64,000 nucleotides of DNA from Symbiodinium natans. Lineage: Eukaryota; Sar; Dinophyceae; Suessiales; Symbiodiniaceae. The notes under the pieces were generated by a model. That model was not told where the DNA came from and made no database searches. It saw only the letters and a program-made list of their open reading frames with translations. The first letter of the stretch is position 1. Each line of letters begins with the position of its first letter. Shown here piece by piece: positions 11,266-23,290 of the stretch. The translations under genes were made by a program, and so were the position numbers. The stretch lies in NCBI GenBank assembly GCA_905221605.1, contig CAJNDS010000113.1:632674-696673 (forward strand), in the 5' to 3' direction.

Positions 11266-14200
11266 AAGGGGAAATACGGGGAAAACATTGTTCTACCTAG
11301 AGCTATGCCAAGACGAGTTTGCATGCCGAAGCCGTCACTAGCGCCCTCGAGCGTGAGCGGTATGCCTCCGGGCAGTTGTAACAGCAGCAGCCTGCAAGCG
11401 TGGACTACGGATGAAGTAAGAATCCCCTAAAACCCTAAACCCTAAACCTAACCCTAAACCCTAGGAACTTCCCCTCCGGTGATGTGCTGACCGTTTCAAA
11501 GTATAGGGGGACAAAATTTGTCAAACACGGAACCACCTTGCCGGTTAACTTGATTTGGAGACTCAGTCCTGCAGTCTGCGTTGTACTATCCCCAACCCAA
11601 ACCCATTAGGGTTCGGTTAGGGTTTGGTTAGGGTTTAGGGTTTAGGGTTTAGGGTTTAGGGTTTAGGGTTTAGGGTTTAGGGTTTAGGGTTTGGGGTTTA
11701 GGGTTTAGGGTTTTAGGGTTTGAGATACTGTTATATGCTACATCCATATCGTTACCAGAATGGGCCCTGTTTTGGGCCGTGTGTTTAGTTTATCTCTGCA
11801 CGGAGGAAGGGAAATCATGGCCTCTCCCATCAGAAAACTCTCCACACAGCGAAAGCGAAGACCCACCCAAAACACCTAAACCCTCAACCCTCACCCTTTA
11901 AACCCCTAAACCCCCCCCCCCCCCACCGCGGCCCCCGGCCCCCATCCATTTACGGCCTGCAGCTGGAATCCCTTGCCCGGGGCGCGGCAGAGCTGAAACC
12001 TGAGCCCAACTCGAATTGAACTCCCAGGGTATAGGGTTTAGGGTAACTCCCGTCTTTGGTATAATCATGGCTCTTCGCGTTGTCTCTTCTTGCTTCCCTC
12101 CTAGCTGAACTGACGTCCACATCAGGGTTCGTAGCGCTTGAAGTTTTGGCGTTTACAGGGCTTACGGTTGCTTAGGGTCTTAGGAGCTTTAGATTACTGA
12201 TTCTTGGGGCTACTGTTGGGGGATCCCGCTCGAAGATCCCAATGCTTCGGTGACTGCGACTCCCTAGATTATGCCCCAGATCTTTCCCTGCATGCTCCTT
12301 GAACCACATACCCAGCCAGGCCCAAAGCATCGTAAACCCTAACCCTAAAGACTACACCCTAAACCCGGTTGAATGCTAGGCTCCTTAAACCCCAAACTGG
12401 GCCACAAACCCTATAAACCCTTTTTGCATCCAGGCTTGGGTGAGCGTGCCCTACAAAACCCTAAAGCCTAAACCCTACCCTAAACACTAAACCCTAAACC
12501 CTAAACCCTATAACCCTAAACCCTAAACCCTAAACCCCCCGCATCCCTCATAAGACTTGGGCTCGACTGCCACGTCCCGCAGTGCTTCCGAGGGAAGACC
12601 TCCTTGGGATGAGGCTGGCTGCAAGGGCAGGCAGGTTTTAGGGTTTAGGGTTTAGGGTTTAGGGTTTAGGGTTCAGGGTTTATAGTGTTTAAGGTCTAGG
12701 GTTTGTAGGGTTCAGGGTTCAGGTCCTCTAGTCCCTAAACCTATCCTGAGACCCAAACCCTGAACACCCTCTCCTGTGAACCCAACGCAACCTTGTAGGG
12801 ATGGGGCTCAGGCTGAACACAGGCGGAATCGCCAACTCAAGTGGATTGTCTAGGATGCCCAAAAAGACACCATAATTTAGAGAAGTGACCATCTAGATAC
12901 AGATATATTACTTAAGATTTTACACCATGTTAGCATAAGGGTCGAGTGCTTGGTAGGGGTAGAGGACTCCTCGTCGAATGCAGGCAAGTCACGTGCATCG
13001 AGCGCGTGTGCGGCAAGCAAGACCTCGTGAGGAGAGGGCTTCTCCCACGGGTAGGTGCGTGCAAAGTGGTCCCGGCAACTCAGGACACAGGGTAGCCCGG
13101 TAGCCCGGTAGCCCTAAACCCTAAACCCTAAACCCTAAACCCTAAACTCTAAACCCTAAGAGTTTCTGCGGTCTGTCGTAGGGTGGAAGTTCTGTAGAGG
13201 ACAAACGTTCGGCAGCGAGCCAGACGCCAGAGCCGGCCTGGAGTATAATAATAACAAGGTATAGGACAGATGATAAGCCTAGAGGACGGGGCAGGGTTTA
13301 GGGTTTAGGGTTTAGGGTTTAGGGCTTAGGGCTTAGGGTTTAGGGTTTAGGGTGTAGGGTTTAGGGCTTAGAGCCGCATAAAGGCTTTCTCAAGCCAGAA
13401 GTAGTATATCCGCCTGTGCACTCGACGAAGGTGAAGATTCTGAACTGACAGGTGCGGGTGTGGTGTTTAGAGCGTCGTGGGGTTTCTAGGGTCCAAAAGA
13501 CTTCGCCCGCCTCGATAACATTGAGCCCAAAACCCTAAACCCTAAACCCTAAACCCTAAACCCTGAACCCTACTAAACCCTAGACCTTCAACCTCCCTAA
13601 CATAAAACAACAAACTGTGGAAGGCCATGGGAACCACCGAGCGGCTTGGCTGGGGATGGCACTGCCGGGCGCAGCGTAAAACTCGGAATCGACTTCGATC
13701 AAGCCTGGGTATCTTGGGTCCAAAGGTTTAGGGTTTAGGGTTTAGGGTTTAGGGTTTAGGGTTTAGGCTTTAGGGTGTAGGGGTACCCTGAAGCCTGAAC
13801 CCTGAAACTCCTTTTGCTACCAGATTCGCTCCAGGGAGCTACAGCTTCGAGGGGCGGACAGGCGCAAGTCGGAACCCAGAATCCAAACAGTAAAAAAAAC
13901 TGAGCTTAGGGTTTAGGGTTTAGGGTTTAGGGTTTAGGGTTTAGGGTTTAGGGTTTAGGGTTTAGGGTTTAGGGTTTAGGGTTTAGGGTTTAGGGTTTAG
14001 GGTTTAGGTTTTAGGGTTTAGGGTTTAGGGTTTGCCAAAAGGCTTCTTTGCCGAAACAGGTCCACGATGGGATGTTCGCCCTTACACTAGCAGTGCTTCA
14101 TAGGGATTACTAGCAGAATCCCTATTAAACCCTAAACCCTAAACCCTAAACCCTATTAGCATAAAGGGGAGCATCCCAAGATGCCCGCACAACCCCGCCC

Positions 14201-14700
14201 CCCCCCCCCCCTCCCGGCGCAAAAAGCACAACAAAGGGTTTAGGGTTTAGGGTTTAGGGAGGTCAGTTCCCAAATTCCAAAGCAATTTAGTTTCGGGACA
14301 ACGCTTGGGTCAAGATTCTTTGGACCCTTAGAATTTCTCCCTGGGACCCTCTTTACTAACAGATTAGTAGTAACTACCCTTAATCAGTAGTGTTCGGAAT
14401 GATTACTATACACTAGTTTTCGCTTCTGCCTAAACCCTAAACCCTAAACCCTAAACCCTTAACCCTAAACCCTAAACCCCAAACCGATTCTTAAGGCCCT
14501 AAGCCCATAAAGCTTTAGGTAAAGCGGCTTATGCCTAAACCCTAAACCCTAAACCCTGAACCCTAAACCCTAAAACCCTAAAACCCTGAAACCCTAAACC
14601 GATTCTTAAGGCCCTGTAGGTAAAGCGGGGTCCCAGGTCTGATCTCGGTCGAGCTGCCGCTTCCGGTGCGCGGGTCGCAGAGTTTCCTGAAAATCTGAGG
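11266..14700. repeat. Telomeric mosaic with arrays at 11626-11722 and 13903-14032
   Basis: TTTAGGG arrays of about 13 and 18 units dominate; shorter ones lie at 12630-12680, 13110-13160, 13290-13370, 13725-13775 and 14430-14480. C runs occur at 11907-11922 and 14198-14212. The inserts 11720-11880, 12540-12620, 12780-13080 and 13380-13520 contain no gene I can support. Confidence 0.85.
14069..14180. mobile_element. Inverted-repeat element, GGGATGTTC family, copy 1
   Basis: Left end GGGATGTTCGCCCTT, right end AAGGGGAGCATCCCAAG. A short CCCTAAA array lies inside. The right end reads CATCCCAAG, a possible splice acceptor. Related copies lie at 54095-54301 and 57102-57178. Confidence 0.65.
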
Positions 14701-14742
14701 GCTGCTCCCTAAGCCCTAAACCCAAAACCCTCTCTACCATAT

Positions 14743-14850
14743 ATATATATATATATGTATGTATATATATATATATATAGATTATGTAAATTTGTACACA
14801 AATATATACATATACTTATTTATTTTCGTTTATATATTTATTTAAACCCT
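14743..14850. repeat. (TA)n / TATG microsatellite
   Basis: Alternating AT with GTATGTATAT interruptions between 14743 and 14780, then AT-rich sequence up to 14845. Not telomeric. Confidence 0.9.
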
Positions 14851-15227
14851 GACTGAACTTCAGAATAAGGCCGCCTTGTTTTCATAGTAGGGCCGCTTCA
14901 TTTTCAGAATAAGGCCCCTTTATTCTCAGAACAGGCCGTTGTTTTGGCTTTCTCAATGTTGCGGGATTCTCTGGGTGGGTGGGTGTTATATCAGAGCCGT
15001 AAATACAACTCAACCTTTCAGACCACCTGGGAGAAGCCACATTGGTATCGCAATCAATAGGAAGAAGTGCACGGCAAGCGTCTGTGTGTGGAGCCAGCAA
15101 AACCCACATGTCTACAAAACTCCCCTACCGGGGAACTCTACGTACTTACAGCTTAGTAGTAACTACCCTTGATTAATAGGTAGACCCCATAGAAACTCTA
15201 GGAAAAAGAGTGTCCCAGGTAAACCCC
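14851..15227. other. Unique sequence with short direct repeats, no gene assigned
   Basis: The phrase AGAATAAGGCC and variants recur three to four times between 14862 and 14935. Open frames on both strands cross 14940-15110 (77 and 75 codons) but neither has a recognisable motif and they oppose one another, so I call neither. Confidence 0.5.
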
Positions 15228-15384
15228 TACTTGGAGGTTCATGGGACTTAATAACCACTTCTTACTGGGCTTATAACCCTACTTATAATAGGGATAACCC
15301 CTCTCAGGCCATTTAGGGGTATTATAAGTAGGGGTTATAACAACAGTTATAATTGGTTAGTAAGTACCATGAATCTTCAAGTAG
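15228..15384. mobile_element. Inverted-repeat element, ACTTGG family, copy 2
   Basis: Left arm TACTTGGAGGTTCATGGG, right arm ends CATGAATCTTCAAGTAG. Inside, a second inverted pair around GGTTATAA flanks a short GGATAACCCC core. Arms are less well matched than in copy 1. Confidence 0.75.
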
Positions 15385-15892
15385 ATGCCTCCCGGACCCT
15401 AAACCCTAAACCCTAAACCCCAAACCCCAAACCCTAAACCCTAGATGCCTCCCACTCCCGGCCCCCTGCTGCGGCCCTGGGCGCAGCGTCCCGCTAAGTC
15501 GCTGCTCGGGGGCAGGAGGGGCCGTGGGCCTGATCCGGGAGCTTTAGGGGGTCACTGGGTTTAGGGTTTAGGGTTTAGGGTTTAGGGTTTAGGGTTCAGG
15601 GCGTAAAACAACAGATTCCTTTTGGGTTGTTAAGGGCTATGTGGGGTGTAGAGCCCATGCAGAGATGAACATGTAAACTACTTCCAAGTTTCTAGGATCA
15701 TGTACGGTTGTCTTTTCCTTCTCACCCGCCTAGCTGGATCAACCGTGCGGCGGGGACATCTGCCAGAAGCTGAAAAACTGGTCAGCATGTTCAATGGTAG
15801 GGAATTGAACAGGGCTTGCGCAGAACAATCGCGGTGTACTGTGAGGCTATTGCCCTAAACCTATACTCTAAACCCTAAACCCTAAACCCTTT
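15385..15892. repeat. Telomeric mosaic with array 15557-15600
   Basis: Short arrays on both strands. 15450-15540 is GC-rich and 15620-15860 unique; neither shows a supported coding frame. Confidence 0.7.
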
Positions 15893-16027
15893 TGTGGGCT
15901 TGGAACCCAGGTTTTGATTCGAAGGACAACTTCGCGTAATTCACGCCATGCAGCCCCCTTGTCGTCGAAAAAATGTCGGGTGAGGCTACTGACTTGTGGC
16001 TCACATGCCAGGCTCTCTGTATATTAA
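15893..16027 (-). CDS. Candidate exon next to a family-D introner
   Basis: Minus frame open for about 45 codons with protein-like sequence (IQRAWHVSHKSVASPD, then NYAKLSFESKPGFQ). Its upstream edge coincides with the end (CAACCTAG) of the element at 16028-16142, where an intron acceptor would be expected. It runs into telomeric repeat at 15890. Family unknown. Confidence 0.4.
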
Positions 16028-16142
16028 CTAGGTTGCCCAGCAACCTAGGATAAACAAGGGTGCCCTTTTTTTGCTTAAAGGGGCTTATAAGGGAACCTAA
16101 ACCTACCAAAAAGGGAATAAGGGTACTACTGGGCATCCTAGC
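16028..16142 (-). mobile_element. Introner family D, copy without telomeric insert
   Basis: Terminal inverted repeats CTAGGTTGCCCAG (16028) and CTGGGCATCCTAG (to 16141). The body matches the RecQ intron at 60254-60435 over most of its length (GCTTAAAGGGG..., AGGGAACCT..., GGGAATAAGGG.ACTACTGGGCA) but lacks the telomeric array found there. Confidence 0.8.
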
Positions 16143-16500
16143 TAAGTTCCGAGGAACCTATAATTATCCCGGCAAAAGGTTCAGGGAATAGGCCGAGGAA
16201 ACCTGCCGTATATAAACCCCATGAACCTGTCTCTAAGCTCTCTAAGCCCTATATAAACCGTATAGGAACCCTAAAATAGCCTCTACATGAACCCCATCCG
16301 GGTAGGGGTGCCCTTTTTGGGGGGTCCCTTTAACGGGGATTTTATGCTATTTGGGGTATTAGGGGCGCCCCTATTTTTGGGAAACCCCCATATGATGTAG
16401 GGTTGATATTTCTTGTACCCCCAGAAGGACACCCAGTATACCAGTATATACACTCACCAATATTGAAGAGGAACCTCATATACACTCACCAAAAAACAGT
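16143..16500. other. Unique and low-complexity sequence, no gene
   Basis: Contains a GGGGTGCCC...GGGGCGCCCC-type symmetric piece at about 16305-16385, probably another small inverted-repeat element. No open frame of interest. Confidence 0.5.
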
Positions 16501-16504
16501 AATA

Positions 16505-16722
16505 TAAACCCTGTTTCATATATAAACCCTATATAAACCCTATATATACCCTATAATAAACCCTATATAAACCCTATATAAACCCTATATAAACCCTATA
16601 CAAACCCTATACAAACCCTATACAAACCCTACATAAACCCTATATAAACCCTATACAAACCCCATATAAACCCTATATAAACCCTATATAAACCCTATAC
16701 AAACCCTATATAAACCCTGTAA
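16505..16722. repeat. Eleven-base telomere-derived variant (CCCTATATAAA)~19
   Basis: The heptamer CCCTAAA expanded by TATA, with CCCTATACAAA variants interspersed. It forms a series with the seven-base unit and the nine-base CCCTATAAA. Confidence 0.9.
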
Positions 16723-19200
16723 GCCCTAAAAATGTCCACGCCTCGCATAGCCGCGCCCCTTTCCGTCCATCCAAGGCCGCCCGCGCATAGCTGCAGGCTT
16801 CTCAAGCAAGCTGTGGTGGCTTAGGGTTTGGGGTTTAGGGTTTAGGGTTTAAGTTTTAGGGTTTAAGTTTTCGGGTTTAGGGTTTATGGGGCTTAGGGTT
16901 GATTAGCGTCCAAAGGTCTAGAGTTCAGGGCTCATAGTTTACAATGGGCTTCAAGTACTCTTAGTCCTAATTATGATTACGAAGAACATCTCCTTAACAG
17001 TCCTCTGAAGTCGCATGAAAAACAGGGTTTTTGGGCTTACAGCTTACGGCTCCCCAAGAGCCGTCAGTCTCTATGTTACCCTAATAGTTACTCTAATATG
17101 TTATGAGCAGGATCTACAAGCCATAAAGGCTCAAGAGTCTACATACATGCCGGCCCTAAACCCTAAACCCTAAACCCTAAACCCTAAACCCTAAACCCCG
17201 AAACACAGCCATTGCAGTGCAAGACCCGGGTGGCAAGAAGTCTCTGGACAAACTCCGAGCAAGACTGGGAAGGTCTCCAGGATTTAGGGTCTAGGGAGGA
17301 GTATCACCTCAAGACATCAGCTATAAGAAGAAGAACTGAAATGAGGCACAAGTCTAGGCATCAAAAGTTGGACTCTCGGTAGCACAAACCCTAAACCCTA
17401 AACCCTTAAACCCTAAACCCTAAACCCTAAACCCTAAACCCTAAACCCTAAACCCTAAACCCTACACCCCTGAACCCTGAGCCGTCGCGGTGTGGGTGCA
17501 GGGCATGCCCTAACACGACAGTTCAATCAGGCTGGTAGAACGAGAACCTTTAATCCCAAAGCTCCTGAAACTTTGCCTGCCAGGGCTTTGTTGCTGTCTT
17601 CGGCCTACTTTGAGGGTTTAGGGTTTAGGGTTTAGGGTTTAGGGTTTAGGGTTTAGTGTGGTACGAGGGCTCCTGTCGGGAACGACACCCTTTGCATTGC
17701 TGCTGCCGGGGTTTCTCGGGCTTCGGATATGCGGGGTTGTATTGAGGCAGGGCGCTAACTACCAAAAGCCCCAATACGGCTTAGGGCTTTGGGTTGCATG
17801 TACACTCATCATATGGAGTCGTATCTTGATACATGTACATAAACACATCCACCACAACCATCTTCAAAACCCCAACTGAAATGGGCGGGAGTGGAGAAGA
17901 AGTGAGTCGAGGCTGAGCTACCCACGTCCTTCCACACCTTGGCTTCACAAGGGTTTTAGGGTTTAGGGTTTCCGGGTTTTCGGGCTTCAGGGCGTAAGGG
18001 CTTAGGGTGTATAAGGTTTAGGGCTTAGGATTTAGGGGGGGGGGGGGGTTTTGAACCTTAAACCCGAAACCCTAAACCCTGAGCGGGTTTAGGCGAACGT
18101 TTGGGGTCTGGCTGGGTATCCCTAAACCCCAAAATGCTGCCTTTTGGGGACTTCGCCGGCGCTATTAGGGTTTGGGGTTTAGGGTTTGGGGTTTAGGGTT
18201 TAGGGTTAGGGTTTAGGACTTCGGTTCTCACTCCATGTAGCTTCGCGGGCACGCGGTTTTGACATCCTAGAGACCAGGTCTCGGTCTGGGGACTAAATGA
18301 ACCGCAAGGTTGGGGGTCATATGCCCTATACTTCTAGAATCCCTACTAAGGGATACGTAAACCCTAAACCCTAAACCCTAAACCCTAAACCCTAAACCCT
18401 AAACCCTAAACCCTAAACCCTAAACCCTAAACCCTAAACCCTAACCCTAAACCCAAACCCCTGATCGGGTTCATGTGGTCGCAAAGGCATGCCGTGAAGA
18501 AGAACTTTGGAGTAACCTGGGACGAGGGGCCCGTCACTACATTGGTACTTCTCCAAATTATGGTTTAGGGTTTAGGGTTTAGGGTTCCGTTTGTTAAGGG
18601 TGCCGTATTCTTCTATTATAGGGAACCCAGAATGGACCCCAATGTAGAGAACTACCCGCATGTTTTCGAGCAACGGGGGTGGCTTCCCCCAAACGAGAGC
18701 TGCAGCTTCTCTGGATGGGCCAGAGGCCCTGAACCCTAAACCCTAAACCCTAAACCCTGAACCCTGAACCCTCCTGAACCCTGAACCCTGAACCCAAACC
18801 ATGAACCCTAAACCCTAAATGCATATAAAAGTATGTCAGAAACCGGAAGCTCGGCACCCGAAAACCCCCTAAGCCCTAAACACCCCAATCCCTGAGCCCT
18901 AAACCCTAACCCTAAACCCTAAAACCTAAACCCTAAACCTTAGAACCAAAAAGATCTGAGCCGTGCCTTTGAGACGTCCGAGATCTCCTCCTCCAAGAAG
19001 AGATGTGGACACCTGTTGAGGGTTTAGGATTTAGGGTTTAGGGTTTAGGGTTTGGGGTTTGGGGTTTGGGGTTTGGGGTTTGGGGTTTAGGGCTACCTGT
19101 CTTCCGGGTCTGGCTTCAGATGAATCAGAGTCCGGCGTCCCTAAACCCTGAGCTGGACCCCTCAGTTGAGTGTTTGTGCTCGAAGGTCAAAAGTGAAAAC
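16723..19200. repeat. Telomeric mosaic with arrays at 17385-17465 and 18358-18452
   Basis: CCCTAAA arrays of about 11 and 13 units plus shorter arrays at 17156-17200 and 17614-17656. 19040-19088 is TTTGGGG-rich. A G run lies at 18035-18048. 18583-18662 matches 38077-38155. The plus frame at 17658-17879 is open, but I could not decide whether it is coding. Confidence 0.85.
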
Positions 19201-19201
19201 T

Positions 19202-19471
19202 GTTGAACATATTCGGGATGAGAAGAGCTTCACTTTGTTGGGACGGGACAGTGGGGCCGGATGTGGAATAAAGAGAACATTTCTTGGCTGCACTCAGGAG
19301 GGTAGCTATAAATTAAACTTTTAGCTGCCTTAATAAGAAACCCAATAATTAAGAAACCCAATAAACCCAAAAAAGGTAAGGATCTAAAGTTACGGTAAAG
19401 CACCACAAAGATTTGGAACATAACCGGGATGAGAGAATCTGGCACTTCTTGTTGAAAAGGGACAGTCGGGA
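19202..19471. repeat. Pair of ~55-base direct repeats around AT-rich sequence
   Basis: 19202-19256 and 19415-19471 share GAACATA..CGGGATGAGA, then CACTT..TTG...GGGACAGT.GGG at roughly 75% identity. The ~160 bases between are AT-rich. The arrangement resembles a small element with terminal direct repeats, but no coding or priming features are seen. Confidence 0.6.
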
Positions 19472-19514
19472 GCCCTAAACCCTAAACCCTAAACCTTTTA
19501 ACCCTACACCCTAC

Positions 19515-19996
19515 ACCCAAAACCCTAAACCCTAAACCCTAAACCCTAAACCCTAAACCCTAAACCCTAACTTGGTGTTGCTTTACTTTAGAGCCGAAAA
19601 TTATTCATGAATAGGTTCCCTGAAAAGGGAAAGAAGGGAAATTTGAAATTATCCCAAAGCAATACCCAGCTAAACCCTAAACCCTAAACCCTAAACCCTA
19701 AACCCTAAACCCTAAACCCTAAACCCTAAACCCTAAACCCTAAACCCTAAACCCTAAACCCTAAACCCTAACTTGGTGTTGCTTTACTTTAGAGCCGAAA
19801 ATTATTCATGAATAGGTTCCCTGAAAAGGGAAAGAAGGGAAATTTGAAATTATCCCAAAGCAATACCCAGCTAAACCCTAAACCCTAAACCCTAAACCCT
19901 AAACCCTAAACCCTAAACCCTAAACCCTAAACCCTAAACCCTAAACCCTAAACCCTAAACCCTAAACCCTAACCCTAAACCCTAAAAACCCTAAAC
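19515..19996. repeat. Tandem duplication of a unit plus telomeric array (period 201)
   Basis: A 102-base unique unit (starts CTTGGTGTTGCTTTACTTTA, ends CAATACCCAGC) occurs at 19571-19672 and again, apparently identical, at 19772-19873. Each is followed by a CCCTAAA array (19673-19770 and 19874-19996). The duplicated block therefore contains both the array and the unit, which dates the duplication after the array was in place. Confidence 0.9.
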
Positions 19997-19999
19997 CTT

Positions 20000-20890
20000 A
20001 CCTTTCCCCCCCCCCCCCCCCCCCATCTATTGAAGTGCTGCGGGGGATCGTGGACCCTGGGTTGCGTTTGGGGTTGGGGGAGCTTCGGACGCGTCAAAGC
20101 CTTCACGCTGCACGGATTGAGGGGATACAGTTAGTGTTTAGGGTCTGGGGTTTACGGGATACAGTTAGGGTTTGGGGTTTTGGGGTTTTGGGGTCTTGGG
20201 GTTTTGGGGTTTTTGGGTTTCGGGGTTTCGGGGTTTGCAGGCCGGGGCTTGGATTTGGGGTTCAGACTCGTTGAGCTTGGAAGAAGGTTTTGTGTTTAAG
20301 CGCTCATCAACAAAACAGAGGCGTACTCTGTTTGGGCTGAATGGGGTTTCAAGGGATCCTCACCCACGTTTAGGGTTTAGGGTACTTCCGGGCATCCCTA
20401 CTGTAGCTAGACTTTAACTTTACCGATACATCAGCCGTCGAGTCTAAAACCTTGCACTTGGCGTGGTCCCGTTTGCCCAACAGACTTTTTGGCGGACAGG
20501 TGGAGCACCCCATAGCACCCCTAAGCCCTAAACCACTCAACCCAAAACCCTCAACCGTAAGGGTGTCCACACTTCGGGTAAGCCTCCTCCGGTCGTGGAG
20601 CCCGAAACCCTGAACCCTAAACTCTAAAACCTTATGAACCCATGCAAGCCCGAAACCCAAACCCTAAACCCTAAACCCTAAACCCTACACCCCGAACCCT
20701 AAACTTCCTAAGCCCTTAGACCGGATCTCCCACCTCAGAGCACTTCTGGAGGTTTGCGATAGTAGGGGTACCTTCTTGGGGTCCTTGTTTTAGGGGGATC
20801 CTACTATTTGGGTTTAGGGTTTAGGGTTTAGGGTTTACCTGGTCCCTCTCTGTGTGTTCGTTTTTTGGCCCCGCCTGTTTTTTTGGGAAA
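20000..20890. repeat. Degenerate telomeric mosaic
   Basis: A run of about 19 C at 20006-20024 is followed by GGGGTTTTGGGG-type variants (20160-20240). Frames that are open here translate the repeat (GFWGFGVLGF) and are not genes. 20763-20815 belongs to the GGGGTCCTT repeat family. Confidence 0.8.
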
Positions 20891-20994
20891 ATTAGGCTTT
20901 TGGTTGAAACGTCTGATTTTTGGTTGAAACGTCTGATTTTCTTGCGCGGGCCTCGAACTTTCCTGGAATCCCGCAACCTTTCTTGTACTTAGCT

Positions 20995-21162
20995 GGCTTT
21001 GAACAACAACAAGAACAAGAACAATGACAAGAACAAGAACAATAACAATAAGAAACCAAAACGACAAGAACAACAATAATAACAGCACCAAGAAGAAGAA
21101 CACCACGAAGGACAAAGAAATAACAACAGCAGCAGCAAGACAAATAACAAAATTGACGACAA

Positions 21163-21224
<62 letters not shown>

Positions 21225-21240
21225 CACGAACAAACACAGT
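20995..21240. repeat. AAC/AAG microsatellite and (CAG)~20
   Basis: (AACAAG)n-type repeats from 20998, then an uninterrupted GCA/CAG run at 21163-21223 (about 20 units). All reading frames are open because the unit is a multiple of three; no gene is implied. Confidence 0.9.
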
Positions 21241-21320
21241 AGCAGGAAACAAGGGCGACAACACCGAACACAAACACAAACAACGGTCCTTGTGACAAGA
21301 AAAAGAAGAAGACTAACAAT

Positions 21321-21700
21321 GTAAGGGAGGGAGGGAGGGAGAGAAGGAGGGAAGGGAAGGAGAAGGAGGGAAGGAGAAAGAGGGAAGGAGAAGGAGGGAA
21401 GGAGAAGGATGGAAGGAGAAGGAGGGAAGGAGAAGGAGGGAAGGAGAAGGAGGGAAGGAGAAGGAGGGAAGGAGAAGGAGGGAAGGAGAAGGGGGGAAGG
21501 AGAAGGAGGGAAGGAGAAGGATGGAAGGAGAAGGAGGGAAGGAGAAGGAGGGAAGGAGAAGGAGGGAAGGAGAAGAAGGGCAGAAAGAAGGGCAGGAAGA
21601 AGGGAAGGAAGAAGGGAAGGAAGAAGGGAAGGAAGAAGGAGGGAGGGGGGGAAGGAGGGAAGGAGGGAGGAGGGAGGAGGGAAGGAGGGGAGGGGTATGT
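21321..21700. repeat. Purine minisatellite, 14-base then 12-base unit
   Basis: The + strand is almost all A and G. The main unit is GAGGGAAGGAGAAG (14 bases) from 21350 to 21575, changing to AGGGAAGGAAGA (12 bases) to about 21645, then irregular. Long purine/pyrimidine asymmetry allows triplex formation (established chemistry; not shown here). Confidence 0.9.
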
Positions 21701-22179
21701 GTATGTACATGTGCACACATATATACACTATTTGTGCGTCTGTGTGTCTGTGTGTATATTCTGTATGTTTGTACACCTTTCTACTCGGACAGGTATTATA
21801 CATACGCATGTGTTTCTATACATATATAACACCTATATAAAGCGATAATTATACATATTATATATATATATGCTGACCCCCCAAGATCCGCATCTGAGTG
21901 CTTGTAGTCTTGATCGCCGAAATTTCTGTATGCGTCATTCGTTCATTCATGTTGGAACTTTGCTCTTGTACAAAAACTGTCACAGTGTAAGCTCCAGTTG
22001 ACAAGCACGAGGGACACACTGGGGGAAAGAAAGAGACACAAAGGGACAGAGAGAGAGAGAGAGAGTGTGTGCGTGTGTTTACCACCTTGACATGTGCATG
22101 GTCATGTGTTATATACTACTAGAATATTATAACGAACTTCAATATAGAACGTATCGCTATATGATATAATTCTGATTTT

Positions 22180-22790
22180 GCTTATCGGGGGATGGTTGCT
22201 TGAGATATCTCAGCTAAGGCAGAGATTTTTTGATGGCTTAAGACATGTTAGCTAAGGTATAGTGTTTAGTATAGAGTTCAGGTTTTGCTTATTGGCGGAT
22301 GATAGCTTCAGATATCTATCTTAGCTCAGGCTTAGTATAGAGAGTTCAGGTTTTGCTTATTGGGGGATGATTGTTTGGCATATCTGGGCTCAGGTTTAGT
22401 ATAGAGTTCAGGTTTTGCTTGTTGGGGGGATGATTTCTTGACATATCTTGGCTCAGGTTTAGTATAGAGTTCAGGTTTTGCTTATCGGGGGGATGATTGC
22501 TTGACATAACTTTGCTCAGGCTTAGTATAGAGTTCAGGTTTTGCTTATTGGGGGATGCCTGCTTCAGATATCTTAGCTCAGGTTTAGTATAAAGTTCAGA
22601 TTTTGCTTCTTGGGGGATGATTGCTTCACATATCTTAGCTAAGGTTTAGTATAGAGTTCAGGTTTTGCTTATTGGGGGATGATTGCTTGGCATGTCTTAG
22701 CGTCTTAGCTCAGGTTTAGTATAGAGTTCAGGTTTTGCTTGTTGGGGGATGATTGCCTCACATATCTTAGCTCAGGTGTATTTTTTAGGA
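22180..22790. repeat. Satellite in left palindrome arm, ~60-base unit
   Basis: About ten copies of a unit containing TTTAGTATAGAGTTCAGG, TTTTGCTTATTGGGGGATGA and TGCTTGACATATCTTAGCTC. The inverted counterpart occupies 26040-26720, with independent point changes in each copy. Confidence 0.9.
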
Positions 22791-22825
22791 ATGATGTCAC
22801 GGTTTGCTTACTGATTGCTTAAAAT

Positions 22826-23290
22826 ATGCAGCGAAACGTTGCAAAACCTCGAGGAGGTACCAAAAAACCAAAGTTCAAGCGCCAAAGTGCTGCAAAACCT
22901 CGAGGAGGTACCAAAAAACTATCTCAGACATACAGCCCCAGATCCCCGGATAGTCTCAAATATTTAGTTCTTTTGGTAGCTCCTCGAGGTTTTGCAGCAA
23001 AACCTTGCAAACCCTCGAGGAGGTACCACAAAACCAATGTTCAACCACCAAAACGCTGCAAACGTCGAGGAGCTACCAAAAAACAAAAACAACCAAGAAT
23101 TCTGAGACCTACAGCCGCGGATCCCCCGATAGTCTAAACACTTTGATGTTTTTTGGGTTTTTTGGAACCTCCGCGAGGTTTTTGCATCATTTTGATCCTT
23201 GAGCTTTGGCTTTTATTGGCACCTCCTCGAGGTTTGCAGCAAAACCTTGCAAAACCTTGCAAAACCTCGAGGAGGTACCAAAAAATCAGC
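22826..23290. repeat. CTCGAGG palindromic repeat cluster, left arm
   Basis: Repeated GCAAAACCTCGAGGAGGTACC, the XhoI-like CCTCGAGG centre giving short hairpins, on both strands. The inverted counterpart is at 25340-26000. Open frames here arise from the repeat. Confidence 0.85.

Noticed and set aside
20828-21840. Long ORFs (135-305 codons) on both strands
   Set aside because: They translate CAG, AAC and purine minisatellites whose unit lengths keep several frames open; composition is Leu/Pro/Ser/Cys or Glu/Gly/Arg runs only.
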